Assembly (NCBI GenBank): GCA_024102725.1
Contig: JAGFJL010000018.1
Span: 1 to 46,747, forward strand
Origin: Nitrococcus mobilis
Lineage (GTDB): Bacteria; Pseudomonadota; Gammaproteobacteria; Nitrococcales; Nitrococcaceae
Direction: 5' to 3'
DNA length: 46,747 nt
Shown here: positions 27,241 to 35,518 of the stretch, piece after piece
How positions within the stretch are numbered: the stretch's first letter is position 1
Layout of the letters: each line of letters begins with the position of its first letter
Notes under the pieces: generated by a model
Told to the model about the DNA's origin: nothing
The model's database searches: none
The model's input: only the letters and a program-made list of their open reading frames with translations
Made by a program: the position numbers and the translations under genes

Positions 27241-27867
27241 TCATGCTTCTCTCACGAAGATGTCAGTATGCCATACGCCGTTGTCTGTCGGAATTTTTTG
27301 AAAATTCTTGAGGGGAGCTGTGTTCACGCCCTGATCGGCGTTGTCGACAATTATTGAACCACCAATGACGATTTTGGACACAGCGTTTCTGATGCATGCG
27401 GCTCGGTGGCTTCCATCGACGAGAATTAGGTCGAAATGGCCGTCCGGGTAATCGAGGATTCTTCCCGGATACTGTTCTTGGGGATTCTCCGGTCCGATCA
27501 GAAAATAGTCGACGGAGTGGCCCGCGAGTCGAGGCCGTATTTTGTGATACCATTCCCTATTATCCTCAACGCTGACAAGGTGACCCACTCTCTTCGCGAG
27601 CCAGATAGTGCTGCGGCCGCTTCCCCATTCAAAGGCTCTCTTCGTGCTGTCGAGGGTTTCTGTCATATAAGCGATCGCCGCTGTCGTCAGCCACGGGTGG
27701 TCAGGGTGTTTAAGTTGGTAGGAAATGGTCGAAAGACGTGCCTTGAAATACGCGGGGTTGGTTGCCAGTACTTTGAGCGCATGGATGATTCGGTGGGGAA
27801 GAAACATGTAGAGGTTCAGGGAGGTGCCTGTGCCGCGCGGTTTCCTGAAGTACTTTTTCAGCATCAT
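27241..27867 (-). CDS. Class I SAM methyltransferase-like protein
   Basis: From ATG 27867 this protein has 208 residues (TTG 27870 and ATG 27864 are alternatives; GGAG lies about eight bases upstream). Key segments are AFEWGSGRSTIWLAKRVGH (motif I), LVSVEDNREWYHKIRPRL, and HFDLILVDGSHRAACIRNAV with SIIVDNADQG. The arrangement is like FkbM or TylF-type methyltransferases and like the protein at 12069. Substrate unknown. Composition is AT-richer than the surrounding genes, which hints at separate acquisition. Confidence 0.75.
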   Translation of the reverse strand: MMLKKYFRKPRGTGTSLNLYMFLPHRIIHALKVLATNPAYFKARLSTISYQLKHPDHPWLTTAAIAYMTETLDSTKRAFEWGSGRSTIWLAKRVGHLVSVEDNREWYHKIRPRLAGHSVDYFLIGPENPQEQYPGRILDYPDGHFDLILVDGSHRAACIRNAVSKIVIGGSIIVDNADQGVNTAPLKNFQKIPTDNGVWHTDIFVREA

Positions 27868-28203
27868 CAAAATTCTCCGATCGCATCAGTGGAATTGTGA
27901 CTCAGAAGCGCGGCTTGTGCTCACTGGTGTTGAGTTTGATATTAGTTCCATCTGGTGCGAAGGTGTCCACCTTGGGCAGCCTCATCTCAGGAGCTCACCA
28001 CCGAATGTTTGATCCTCGCCTTTGTAGTGCATTATTGTCTGCTAAATGGAAGGATGCACTATGGGTTAAATTCCGCCTGAGAGTACCACGACGACGGGTG
28101 CGACCCGCCGGGCAATACAAGATAGTCAAGAGAGTCTTGAGAGCGTATGGCTGTGTTGCGTGCGCCCTCAGTCGCTCCTTGTGTCAGCTACCTCATCAGC
28201 TGC
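27868..28203. other. Intergenic region
   Basis: This 336-base stretch between two minus-strand genes shows no convincing gene, repeat or RNA. It should include the promoter of the methyltransferase-like gene, but I could not find a well-spaced -35/-10 pair. Confidence 0.5.
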
Positions 28204-29163
28204 CTAGGCGGGCACACCTCGAACTTTTCGCATCCAGCCGCGAACACGCATTTTGACGCCCAATGTATCGAGGGCATACCCGAGCGTGCCGGAGATTCCC
28301 CCTATCGTTTCTCGGAACAATATTAATGCAACATTGGATACGGTAGGGCGCAGCAGGACAACTGTCTCGAACTCCTCGCTGTCGGTCGCGTAGAAGGACT
28401 TGTGGCTGCCTTTCCCGGCCCCCTCCGTGAAGTCGAACGCCCGAACATCCGCTCTCGCGAACAAGCTCTCGAGGACGCGCATCAGCAGCACGGTACCCGG
28501 TGATAGCCGGGCGAACTCCGGCCGGTAACCGACGAACTCATATTCGGCAACCCCATTGCGGATCGGGCAGTAGAGATAAGCCACTGGATCGTCCCCGATG
28601 AAAAGCACGTACCCTTCGGCTCGGCCGGCGGCCATGGCGTCTGCCATTTTACGTTTACTGGCCTCATCCGCCGGGAGGCCTGCATCGAACATGATCTCCT
28701 GATAGGTTGCGCGCGAGACATCGATTGCGGTTTGGTGAAACGCTGGAAACTCGGATTCCGAGTAGATGCGGAAGCTGACTTTCGCGCCGCTATCGCGTTC
28801 GATGCGTCGAAGCTTCCGGCGTAACCCGGACCGGGTTTTGGGCGAAAAGCGCTGCAGGTATTCATCGAACGTTCCGTCCAGCCGCACGAAATGGCGGGGC
28901 CCCCGTTGTATCGTCCACCGTAGCACTCCGTCCGCGAACGATACCGGTCGCCGCCGTCTTGACGCTGTCTCGGCACGTCGCACCAGCATGAACCCATCGG
29001 CACCATTCGGCAGATCGGATAATCGCGGCCACTCGGGCGGGTGCTCTCTATCCAGCACGCCGGCGCGCCGAACGACTAAGGTGCGCAATGGTGTCGCGAG
29101 TGTCCATTCCCCCAAACGGATGGGAAATCCGATTTCCCGGAGCTGATTGCCGCCACCGCTCAT
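28204..29163 (-). CDS. GNAT-family (FemAB/CelD-like) acyltransferase
   Basis: This 319-residue protein starts at ATG 29163, which overlaps the deacetylase stop as ATGA and has GGAGG five bases upstream; the frame continues 54 codons further but those are unlike the family. The GNAT core is RFSPKTRSGLRRKLRRIERD, YVLFIGDDPVAYLYCPIRNG, YRPEFARLSPGTVLLMRVL and AFDFTEGAGKGSHKSFYA. It is the last gene of a coupled operon (GT4, formyltransferase, deacetylase, GNAT), so it may acylate the amino group freed by the deacetylase (inference). Confidence 0.83.
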   Translation of the reverse strand: MSGGGNQLREIGFPIRLGEWTLATPLRTLVVRRAGVLDREHPPEWPRLSDLPNGADGFMLVRRAETASRRRRPVSFADGVLRWTIQRGPRHFVRLDGTFDEYLQRFSPKTRSGLRRKLRRIERDSGAKVSFRIYSESEFPAFHQTAIDVSRATYQEIMFDAGLPADEASKRKMADAMAAGRAEGYVLFIGDDPVAYLYCPIRNGVAEYEFVGYRPEFARLSPGTVLLMRVLESLFARADVRAFDFTEGAGKGSHKSFYATDSEEFETVVLLRPTVSNVALILFRETIGGISGTLGYALDTLGVKMRVRGWMRKVRGVPA

Positions 29164-30125
29164 CGGCTCCTCCGACGCAGTTGCTCGACATAGCGCCGCG
29201 CGGCCGCTTGGTGCGGGACGCGCAGAGGGGCGGCGCCACTCGGAGCTAAGCCGGCGCTGATCTGGCGAAGATTCCCGGTCGTTGCGGTCGGGAGTCGATC
29301 CCGATGGCGCGCGAGGTATTGGCACAATCCCAGAAAACGCTGCAGCACCACGGGATCGACGCGCTGGCGACGGGCATCCAGTAGCTCGGCACTGTGGGAC
29401 AATATGGACACGGCCGCACGTCGCTGGCGCGCACAGATATCGAGGATCGCGTTGATCTCAGCAATCCCGCTGCTGCCCACTTGTAATGGGCGCAACCGTT
29501 GCGTGAAATCCCGATAGGTCGTCAAGGGTACCTCGATCACGCCTTCCTCGGTCACCGACAGATCGTCCGGGATGGCGGGGTCGATCGGGCCGTGCGGCCC
29601 TGCGGCATTTTGGCTGAAATCGGCAACGATGCCGCTCGCCCGCGCCGCCGCGAGCGTCCTTCGGTCGGCACCGAACGAACCCGCCCGAAAGGCGGTGATT
29701 TCACCCGCTCCGGCCTCTTGCAGCCAACGCTTGCCAAGCTCGATCAAGCGTTGCTGCTCGGTCCGCTCCAGCGCCTTGACGGCAAGCTGGTATGGGCCCG
29801 GCAGGTCGGGATGTCCGGCGCGGCCCAGCCACTCCGGGTGCAAGTGGAGCTGCACCTCTTGGTCTGCTTCCCGGATCATGCCGACCACCTCCGCCAGCGC
29901 GTCGCGCCCGAGCGCCGAAGCGAACAGCGGTTCTACGAAAAATACGGCGCGCAAGCCGTGCTCGCTTAGCACCGCGAGCTGATAGGGTAAGCCATACTGA
30001 GCGGGTCTGCCGACACCGTGGATGTAGCGACGGAAGGCGTCACGCAGCGCCGGTCCATCGGCTTCCCAGTGGGGTGGCCACATTTCCACATCCACGGTAA
30101 TGAAGGTGTGAGTGACTTCACTCAT
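29160..30125 (-). CDS. Polysaccharide deacetylase-like protein
   Basis: This 321-residue protein starts at ATG 30125 with a GAGG nine bases upstream. An open extension of 58 codons lacks any family feature. It begins MSEVTHTFITVDVEMWPPHW; THTFITVDVE probably corresponds to the first acidic motif of NodB-like folds, VQLHLHPEWLGR carries histidine metal ligands, and FRAGSFGADRRTL corresponds to a catalytic loop. Classic TFDDG is absent, so it is a divergent member. It might deacetylate a sugar of the EPS. A 280-base spacer separates it from the formyltransferase. Confidence 0.72.
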   Translation of the reverse strand: MSEVTHTFITVDVEMWPPHWEADGPALRDAFRRYIHGVGRPAQYGLPYQLAVLSEHGLRAVFFVEPLFASALGRDALAEVVGMIREADQEVQLHLHPEWLGRAGHPDLPGPYQLAVKALERTEQQRLIELGKRWLQEAGAGEITAFRAGSFGADRRTLAAARASGIVADFSQNAAGPHGPIDPAIPDDLSVTEEGVIEVPLTTYRDFTQRLRPLQVGSSGIAEINAILDICARQRRAAVSILSHSAELLDARRQRVDPVVLQRFLGLCQYLARHRDRLPTATTGNLRQISAGLAPSGAAPLRVPHQAAARRYVEQLRRRSR

Positions 30126-30405
30126 TCGATGCGGCCTCGGTCGGCCCGGCCGGCCAAGGTCGCCGGCATCATGAGCCGCCGCTTGGGCGGAGACCCGGAG
30201 CAAGCCACAGCCGACGTGGTTGTGTTCCGGATGTATCGCGGCCGCAACAGATAGCATCTTTCCATCCATGCTAAGCGGAATGCCATGGTTCTCCGACACC
30301 TTGGTTGAGCGTTTCGCTGCTGAAAATCCAGGAGTGGGAACGTAACGGCCAACCCCTTCTCAGCAAGCTCGCTTGGCGCATCAATAGTACCTAAGTCATT
30401 TTTAA

Positions 30406-31182
30406 TCATTTTCTAAATTGAGTCTCGGCTTGGCTGATCCGCGGTAGTTGTTGCTCTTTTTCAGCGCGGAGCAGGTCGGCGAGCAGCCGCCCCGCCGTCT
30501 CCGCCAGCCGGGGCCGCAAGGAAGCCTCTGTGTCGCCCGGCACAATCGCCATCGAGGCTTGGGCGGCCACATCTCCGGTATCGATCCCGGTATCGACCCA
30601 ATGCACCGTGACACCGGTCGCGCCGACGCGGTTTTTGAGTGCCTCGTTGATGGGGTCGGGTCCGCGGAAATCCGGCAGCAGTGAGCAGTGCACGTTGAAG
30701 CATCCAATTCGTGGAATTTCGATAATCGGTGTGCGAAGGATGTGGTGAAATGTGATCATCAAGATCAGATCGGGCGCCAGGCGGCGTACGAAATCGATGG
30801 TCGGCGCTGCATTGGGATCGCGCGTGTAGTGCGGGATCAGCCCTCTTGCGTCGCAAAATTCTTCGATTCGTGCCCAGCGTCGAGCATCGACCAGTCCGAG
30901 CCGCCGTCCCAGGTGCCTGATACGCCGGCGCCAAGCGTATCGCCACCGATTCCATCGGTAGCCAAGGGCCAAAATGAGTTCTTTCCGCCACTGTCCGGCC
31001 GCCCGCTCGCGACTCGCTTGCGTGGGTCGCGGACGTGGTTGGGAAAGCACCACTCCGACGATTCGATCGAGCAGCTCGGGTGCGGATACACCGAGACTCG
31101 TCAACGTCTCGGCGCTCAGCGGTGCACCGGCGCAGCTGAACAGCACGATTCGCAGGTGATCCTTCCGGCTGCGGACGCTCAT
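30406..31182 (-). CDS. Formyltransferase family protein
   Basis: This 258-residue protein has the formyl transferase N-terminal domain: IGCFNVHCSLLPDFRGPDP with the catalytic His of the H-x-S-L-L-P motif, and VTVHWVDTGIDTGDVAAQAS with the conserved Asp. It is smaller than Fmt and lacks an OB-fold C-terminal domain, like sugar N-formyltransferases. It would transfer a formyl group from N10-formyl-tetrahydrofolate to an amino sugar. Its ATG overlaps the GT4 stop (ATGA at 31179). With the deacetylase and GNAT gene downstream this suggests that N-substitution of an amino sugar is controlled here. Confidence 0.83.
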   Translation of the reverse strand: MSVRSRKDHLRIVLFSCAGAPLSAETLTSLGVSAPELLDRIVGVVLSQPRPRPTQASRERAAGQWRKELILALGYRWNRWRYAWRRRIRHLGRRLGLVDARRWARIEEFCDARGLIPHYTRDPNAAPTIDFVRRLAPDLILMITFHHILRTPIIEIPRIGCFNVHCSLLPDFRGPDPINEALKNRVGATGVTVHWVDTGIDTGDVAAQASMAIVPGDTEASLRPRLAETAGRLLADLLRAEKEQQLPRISQAETQFRK

Positions 31183-32513
31183 TGCCCCGCTAGCGCTCGC
31201 GTGCGTTCCGAAGCCAGCTCGTCTAGGACGCCGGCGAGTCGGGCCGAGAGGTGCTCCCGGCTGTATGCTTTGATCGCCGGATTCGTGCCGCTGCCTGGCG
31301 CATGCGCCGCGCGCGCTCGATAGGCGCGGCCGAGGAAGGCGGCGATCGCGTCCGGATCATCCGGGCGAATGGGTGCGCCGGCATTGAGGGAGCTGAGCAG
31401 TTCTGCGACGGCACCGCCTGACACCAATGCGAGCAACGGCCGTCCTAGACGAAGGTATTCGTAGAGCTTTGCCGGAACCTGCAGGTGAGACCAAGCGCGT
31501 GTCGCCTCGGTGGCTGAACTTTCGCCTAGCGGTTCGCTGAGGACCACCAGCACATCGGCCCCGGCCATCCGACGCAGCGCGTCTCGGTAAGGGACGCGGT
31601 CGGCGACGACCTCGGTCATTTCCGTCAGCTCCCGGTTGTGCAAGGCCTCGAGAAATTCCTGGCTCCGGCCGTAGTTTCCGGTACCGAGCAGGGTGAGCCG
31701 TACCCCTTCATTCGGCAGCAAGCCCCGCTTGCGCGCCCGGCTGATGCCGTCAAGCAAGGGCAGTGGATTGCGGTTGCCGGCGGAAATCATGCCCGGGTAC
31801 AGGATTTCGAAATCTTCTTGGATTTCGGGTTGTACGTGCGCGAGATCGGCTTCGTCGTAGCCATTGGTGATCACATCGAACTTTTCTCCCGGCAGATGAG
31901 GGTATCGTTCGAGAAACCAGCGGCGCATCGCCGGCGTGTTGCAGATGATCCGGTCCGCGCTCTGGAGAATACGGCCCTCGAGCCAGCCTTCGACGCGTCG
32001 GCGCCAGTTCGGCATGGAGTCTTCGACCCAAGGGTCGCGGAAATCGGCGATCCACGGCAGGCCGGTCCGCCGCTTGAGCCACAAGCCGATCAGATGGGCG
32101 GAGGCGGGTGGATAAGTAGTATAGATGGCTTCGGCGTTGTGTTCCCGTATGACCCGCAGCGCCCGTCTAGAGGCGGGCAGCACCCATGGCCAGTAACGGT
32201 CCGGAGTTGCAAGCGGATCCGGATAGATGCCTTTGATCCCGAACAGTTGCTTTACATCCGCTGCCCAGGGGCGATGGACGTGGACACCGGCTGGGATTCG
32301 CCGGACGGATTCCGGGTCCGTTCGGACGTAAAGGCGCTCCGGTACGGAAATGACTTCGGATCGCCAGCCGAAGCGGCGCAGGTAGTCCGTGAACTTCAGC
32401 GTACGCAAGACGCCCGTGCTCGTATTGTCGGGCAGGTAATGGAAGGCTACGACGATCAGGGTTCGCTTGGGGGTGTTTTCTTCCTGTTTCCAGGTTGCCG
32501 GGTTGACACTCAC
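31179..32513 (-). CDS. Glycosyltransferase family 4 protein
   Basis: This 444-residue protein starts at GTG 32513. It shows VVAFHYLPDNTSTGVLRTLK, a PWIADFRDPWVED segment, ICNTPAMRRWFLERYPHL, ITNGYDEADL, LTLLGTGNYG and PAKLYEYLRLGRPLLALV, with Glu in the Y-E-Y-L donor motif. These are marks of GT-B, GT4-like enzymes. It opens the minus-strand operon. About 208 bases separate it from the divergent O-ligase gene, and that gap must hold both promoters; I see no gene in it. Confidence 0.86.
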   Translation of the reverse strand: MSVNPATWKQEENTPKRTLIVVAFHYLPDNTSTGVLRTLKFTDYLRRFGWRSEVISVPERLYVRTDPESVRRIPAGVHVHRPWAADVKQLFGIKGIYPDPLATPDRYWPWVLPASRRALRVIREHNAEAIYTTYPPASAHLIGLWLKRRTGLPWIADFRDPWVEDSMPNWRRRVEGWLEGRILQSADRIICNTPAMRRWFLERYPHLPGEKFDVITNGYDEADLAHVQPEIQEDFEILYPGMISAGNRNPLPLLDGISRARKRGLLPNEGVRLTLLGTGNYGRSQEFLEALHNRELTEMTEVVADRVPYRDALRRMAGADVLVVLSEPLGESSATEATRAWSHLQVPAKLYEYLRLGRPLLALVSGGAVAELLSSLNAGAPIRPDDPDAIAAFLGRAYRARAAHAPGSGTNPAIKAYSREHLSARLAGVLDELASERTRALAGQ

Positions 32514-32721
32514 CGTACGAGCTCCATGTCGTCTTCCCCTTGCGTCCTCTGAAGTGGCATGAAAAAGTCATACCCGCGTATGAGAGTGCAAAAATCCTGC
32601 ATGGACGCTACCGCCTTCCTCGCGGCGGTGCAAGGTCATGGTTGAGTGTTCTCTCCGGGATTTACTTGCTCGAGTCGGCTGAGCGTGCCGGTTGGGTGCT
32701 GCGCAGAAAAGGAGCAATGCA

Positions 32722-34077
32722 GTGGGCCTGCGTGATGTGCTTATCATCGCTATCATTGGCGTCCTCGCCGTTATCGCCCTGCGCCGAGCTTGGATCGGCG
32801 TTCTCGGTTGGTCCTGGCTCGGTTATATGAATCCCCACAAGCTGACTTGGGCGGCGCAGCAATACCCGCTTGCCCAGGGAATCGCCGCCGCGACGATCAT
32901 GGGTTTGCTGTTCACGCAGGACCGCCGCCCGCCGCCCTTGACCTTCGAAACGGTGCTGCTTTTGCTGTTGGGTTTCTGGTTCACGCTGACCACCGTTTTT
33001 GCCTGGTATCCGCAAGTCGCATGGGTCCAATGGAATGCTGTGTTCAAGATTTTTTTGTTCACTTTCGTGACCATGATGCTGATTTTCGGCCGGTTCCGGA
33101 TCCATCTCTTGTTCGTGGTTATCGCGTTGTCGATCGGGTTCTACGGGGTCAAGGGTGGGCTTTTCTCGATACTCACCGGCGGTAGCTTCCGGGTTTGGGG
33201 GCCCGGAAACTCATTTATCGGAGACAACAACGGCATCGGTCTGGCATTGAACATGACGTTACCGCTGGCCCTGTTGGTCGCGCGCGAGGAATCGCGGCGT
33301 TCGGTTCGCATCGCCTTGTACGCAGTGTTCTGGCTCTCGGTGCCGGCGGTGATTTTCACCTATTCGCGCGGCGCGTTCCTCGGCCTGGTGATCGTGATGG
33401 GCGCCTTGTTTTGGCGCTATCGTGCGCGTATGTTTCTGCTGGCTGTGGTGGCCGCGCTGGTGCTGGTGTTGGCAAAAGACTATCTGCCGGAGCGTTGGGT
33501 GCAACGCCAGGAGAGCACGCTCGATTACCAGGAAGACACCTCTGCAATGCAACGGATCCAGGCCTGGGGGGTGGCCTGGAATATCGCTAAAGACCGCCCG
33601 CTGCTGGGGGCCGGGTTCAACTTTGAATTTGCCGACAACTCGGTCCGCTGGCTGAGCTATGCCAATTTTCTCGGTTCCTGGGAAAATCAGACCCGGGCGG
33701 CCCATAGTATCTACTTCCAGATACTCGGTCAGCACGGCATCGCCGGCTTCATCCTCTTTATGATGCTGCTGCTCGGTACGTTTTGGCGGCTGCATCGCCT
33801 GGGGCGCATGGAGTACGCGGAAGATATGGCCTGGATCGGCCGCTACGCAAAGGCGATGGAGATATCGCTGCTGCCTTACATGGTCTCCGGCGCCTTTTTG
33901 AGTTTTGCGTATTTCGATCTGTACTACGCTTATGTCGGAATCAGCGCGATTCTGCACCGGGAGTGGCGGGAGGCGCAGGCGGCTGCAGCCATCGAGGTTT
34001 TGGAAAGAGAGGAAGGAGAAGTAGCCCCGGTGGGGTTGTCAGGAACGCGGGGAGCGATTCAGCGTCGGAATTTCTGA
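32722..34077 (+). CDS. XrtA-associated O-glycosylation ligase / Wzy-like polymerase
   Basis: This 451-residue membrane protein starts at GTG 32722 with AAGGAG seven bases upstream. It has about ten to twelve hydrophobic segments. The opening RDVLIIAIIGVLAVIAL and GWSWLGYMNPHKLTWA matches the exosortase A-associated O-glycosylation ligase family (TIGR03097). The Wzy_C-type region includes IGDNNGIGLALNMTLPLALL and FTYSRGAFLGLVIV (Arg in the S-R-G motif), followed by a large periplasmic loop (LPERWVQRQESTLDYQEDTS) and GAGFNFEF. It is likely to ligate or polymerise the EPS chain in the periplasm. The next gene begins 35-61 bases later. Confidence 0.9.
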   Translation: MGLRDVLIIAIIGVLAVIALRRAWIGVLGWSWLGYMNPHKLTWAAQQYPLAQGIAAATIMGLLFTQDRRPPPLTFETVLLLLLGFWFTLTTVFAWYPQVAWVQWNAVFKIFLFTFVTMMLIFGRFRIHLLFVVIALSIGFYGVKGGLFSILTGGSFRVWGPGNSFIGDNNGIGLALNMTLPLALLVAREESRRSVRIALYAVFWLSVPAVIFTYSRGAFLGLVIVMGALFWRYRARMFLLAVVAALVLVLAKDYLPERWVQRQESTLDYQEDTSAMQRIQAWGVAWNIAKDRPLLGAGFNFEFADNSVRWLSYANFLGSWENQTRAAHSIYFQILGQHGIAGFILFMMLLLGTFWRLHRLGRMEYAEDMAWIGRYAKAMEISLLPYMVSGAFLSFAYFDLYYAYVGISAILHREWREAQAAAAIEVLEREEGEVAPVGLSGTRGAIQRRNF

Positions 34078-34137
34078 TGCCGCCGGGGGGATTAGGAGTA
34101 GGACGGACGCAATGGCAATGTCCTGGAAGCAAATATA

Positions 34138-35445
34138 TTGCCGTTTGCCGCGTTGGCGGCCCTGAATTTCGCAAGCGCTGCGCTGGCCGCCGTGATCAGC
34201 GGTGAGCCTGCGGACTATAGGCAACTGGTGCAGACTCTTCAGCCCGGCGATACCCTCCGATTGCAAGCCGGCGTGTACCGCTACGGTCTTGCGGCACACA
34301 ATCTTAATGGGTTGGCCGGGAAGCGGATCACAATCGAGGGACCGGCTCATGGCGATCCGGCGCTGTTCCTGGCACACGGTGGCCGCAATACGATTAGCAT
34401 CAAAAACGCCAGCTACATTACGATCCGGAACCTGGTCCTCGACGGGCAGAAGCTCGGAGTCGACGCCGTCAAAGCCGAAGGAACCGCGCGTTACGCTCAC
34501 CATATCGCGATCGAGAATCTGAAGATCACCAACCACGATGCCAATCAGCAGATCGTCGGCATTTCCACTAAGTGTCCCGCCTGGGGCTGGGTGGTGCGAG
34601 GTAATGTGATCGATGGCGCGGGCACGGGGATGTATTTCGGTGACTCGGACGGCTCCGCGCCGTTTATCGGCGGTGTGATCGAGGGAAATGTGATCCGCAA
34701 CACCATCGGCTACAACATTGAGATCAAGCAGCAGAAGCCCAGGGAGGAACTGGCCGGTATGCCCCGGCAGCCGCAGGTGACGATTCTGCGCTACAATGCG
34801 TTCAGCAAGGCCGCTGGGGGCGCCGAGGGCGGGCTGGCGCGCCCGAATGTGCTGCTTGGGTACCAACCGCAGAAGGGAGTCGGCCGTTTCGATCGCCATC
34901 TCGTATACGGCAATTTCTTTTATCAAAATCCGACCGAAGCGCTTTTTCAGGCCACCGGCCGGGTGGCGATCTACAATAACGCCTTTGTCAATACGGTGGG
35001 TGTGGGACGGGCGATCATGATCATGCCGCACAAGGGGGTGGCACCGAAGTCCATAAGTATCTTTCACAATACGGTATTGGCCAGCGATATCGGAATCGCC
35101 GTTTGGAATGCCAACCGTCGGTTTCGGCAGGTGGTAGAAGCGAACGCGATCTTTGCCGCCACTCCCACCACCGGCCGGATGCAGCGTCGGGCCAATATCA
35201 CGGCGCCGCTCGGCAAGGCCTCGGATTATCTTCTCTCACCCCAGGCGCCATTAGGGCGTCTTGACCTGTCGCCGCGTTCTGGGCAGCTCCGTGGTTCGCG
35301 GCTCGCCGACGCGTTGCGCGGCGATCCGGCGGCCGATCGGGATTTTTACAATACGCTACGGCATAAGGGTTTTGCGGGAGCCTTCGTGTATTACGGCGCC
35401 GATGTGAGCCGACCCCTATCTTTGCAGCGTCGATCGATTCACTGA
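34138..35445 (+). CDS. Secreted right-handed parallel beta-helix protein; start probably frameshifted
   Basis: This protein has 435 residues from TTG 34138 and opens LPFAALAALNFASAALAAV, a signal-peptide core missing its basic N-region. Beta-helix coils follow: TISIKNASYITIRNLVLDGQ, HHIAIENLKITNHDANQQIVG, FIGGVIEGNVIRNTIGYNI and VAIYNNAFVNTV. It could be a polysaccharide lyase or epimerase-like glycan enzyme; family cannot be named. A good start, ATG 34112 with AGGA eight bases upstream, lies in another frame (MAMSWKQIYCRLPRWRP then stop). Removing two bases in ATATAT gives MAMSWKQILPFAALAAL, a perfect signal peptide. So a frameshift, a sequencing error, or re-initiation at TTG is likely. Confidence 0.7.
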   Translation: MPFAALAALNFASAALAAVISGEPADYRQLVQTLQPGDTLRLQAGVYRYGLAAHNLNGLAGKRITIEGPAHGDPALFLAHGGRNTISIKNASYITIRNLVLDGQKLGVDAVKAEGTARYAHHIAIENLKITNHDANQQIVGISTKCPAWGWVVRGNVIDGAGTGMYFGDSDGSAPFIGGVIEGNVIRNTIGYNIEIKQQKPREELAGMPRQPQVTILRYNAFSKAAGGAEGGLARPNVLLGYQPQKGVGRFDRHLVYGNFFYQNPTEALFQATGRVAIYNNAFVNTVGVGRAIMIMPHKGVAPKSISIFHNTVLASDIGIAVWNANRRFRQVVEANAIFAATPTTGRMQRRANITAPLGKASDYLLSPQAPLGRLDLSPRSGQLRGSRLADALRGDPAADRDFYNTLRHKGFAGAFVYYGADVSRPLSLQRRSIH

Positions 35446-35518
35446 GCGAGAAAGATCTGCGCGCTTTGTGGCGTCTCCTTCGAGGTGGCGCATCAATGGA
35501 ATTCGCCAACCAATCAAA

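Noticed and set aside
30126..30299. 58-codon extension of the divergent deacetylase
   Set aside because: No family-like sequence; ATG 30125 has a GAGG upstream and starts directly at the conserved N-terminus.
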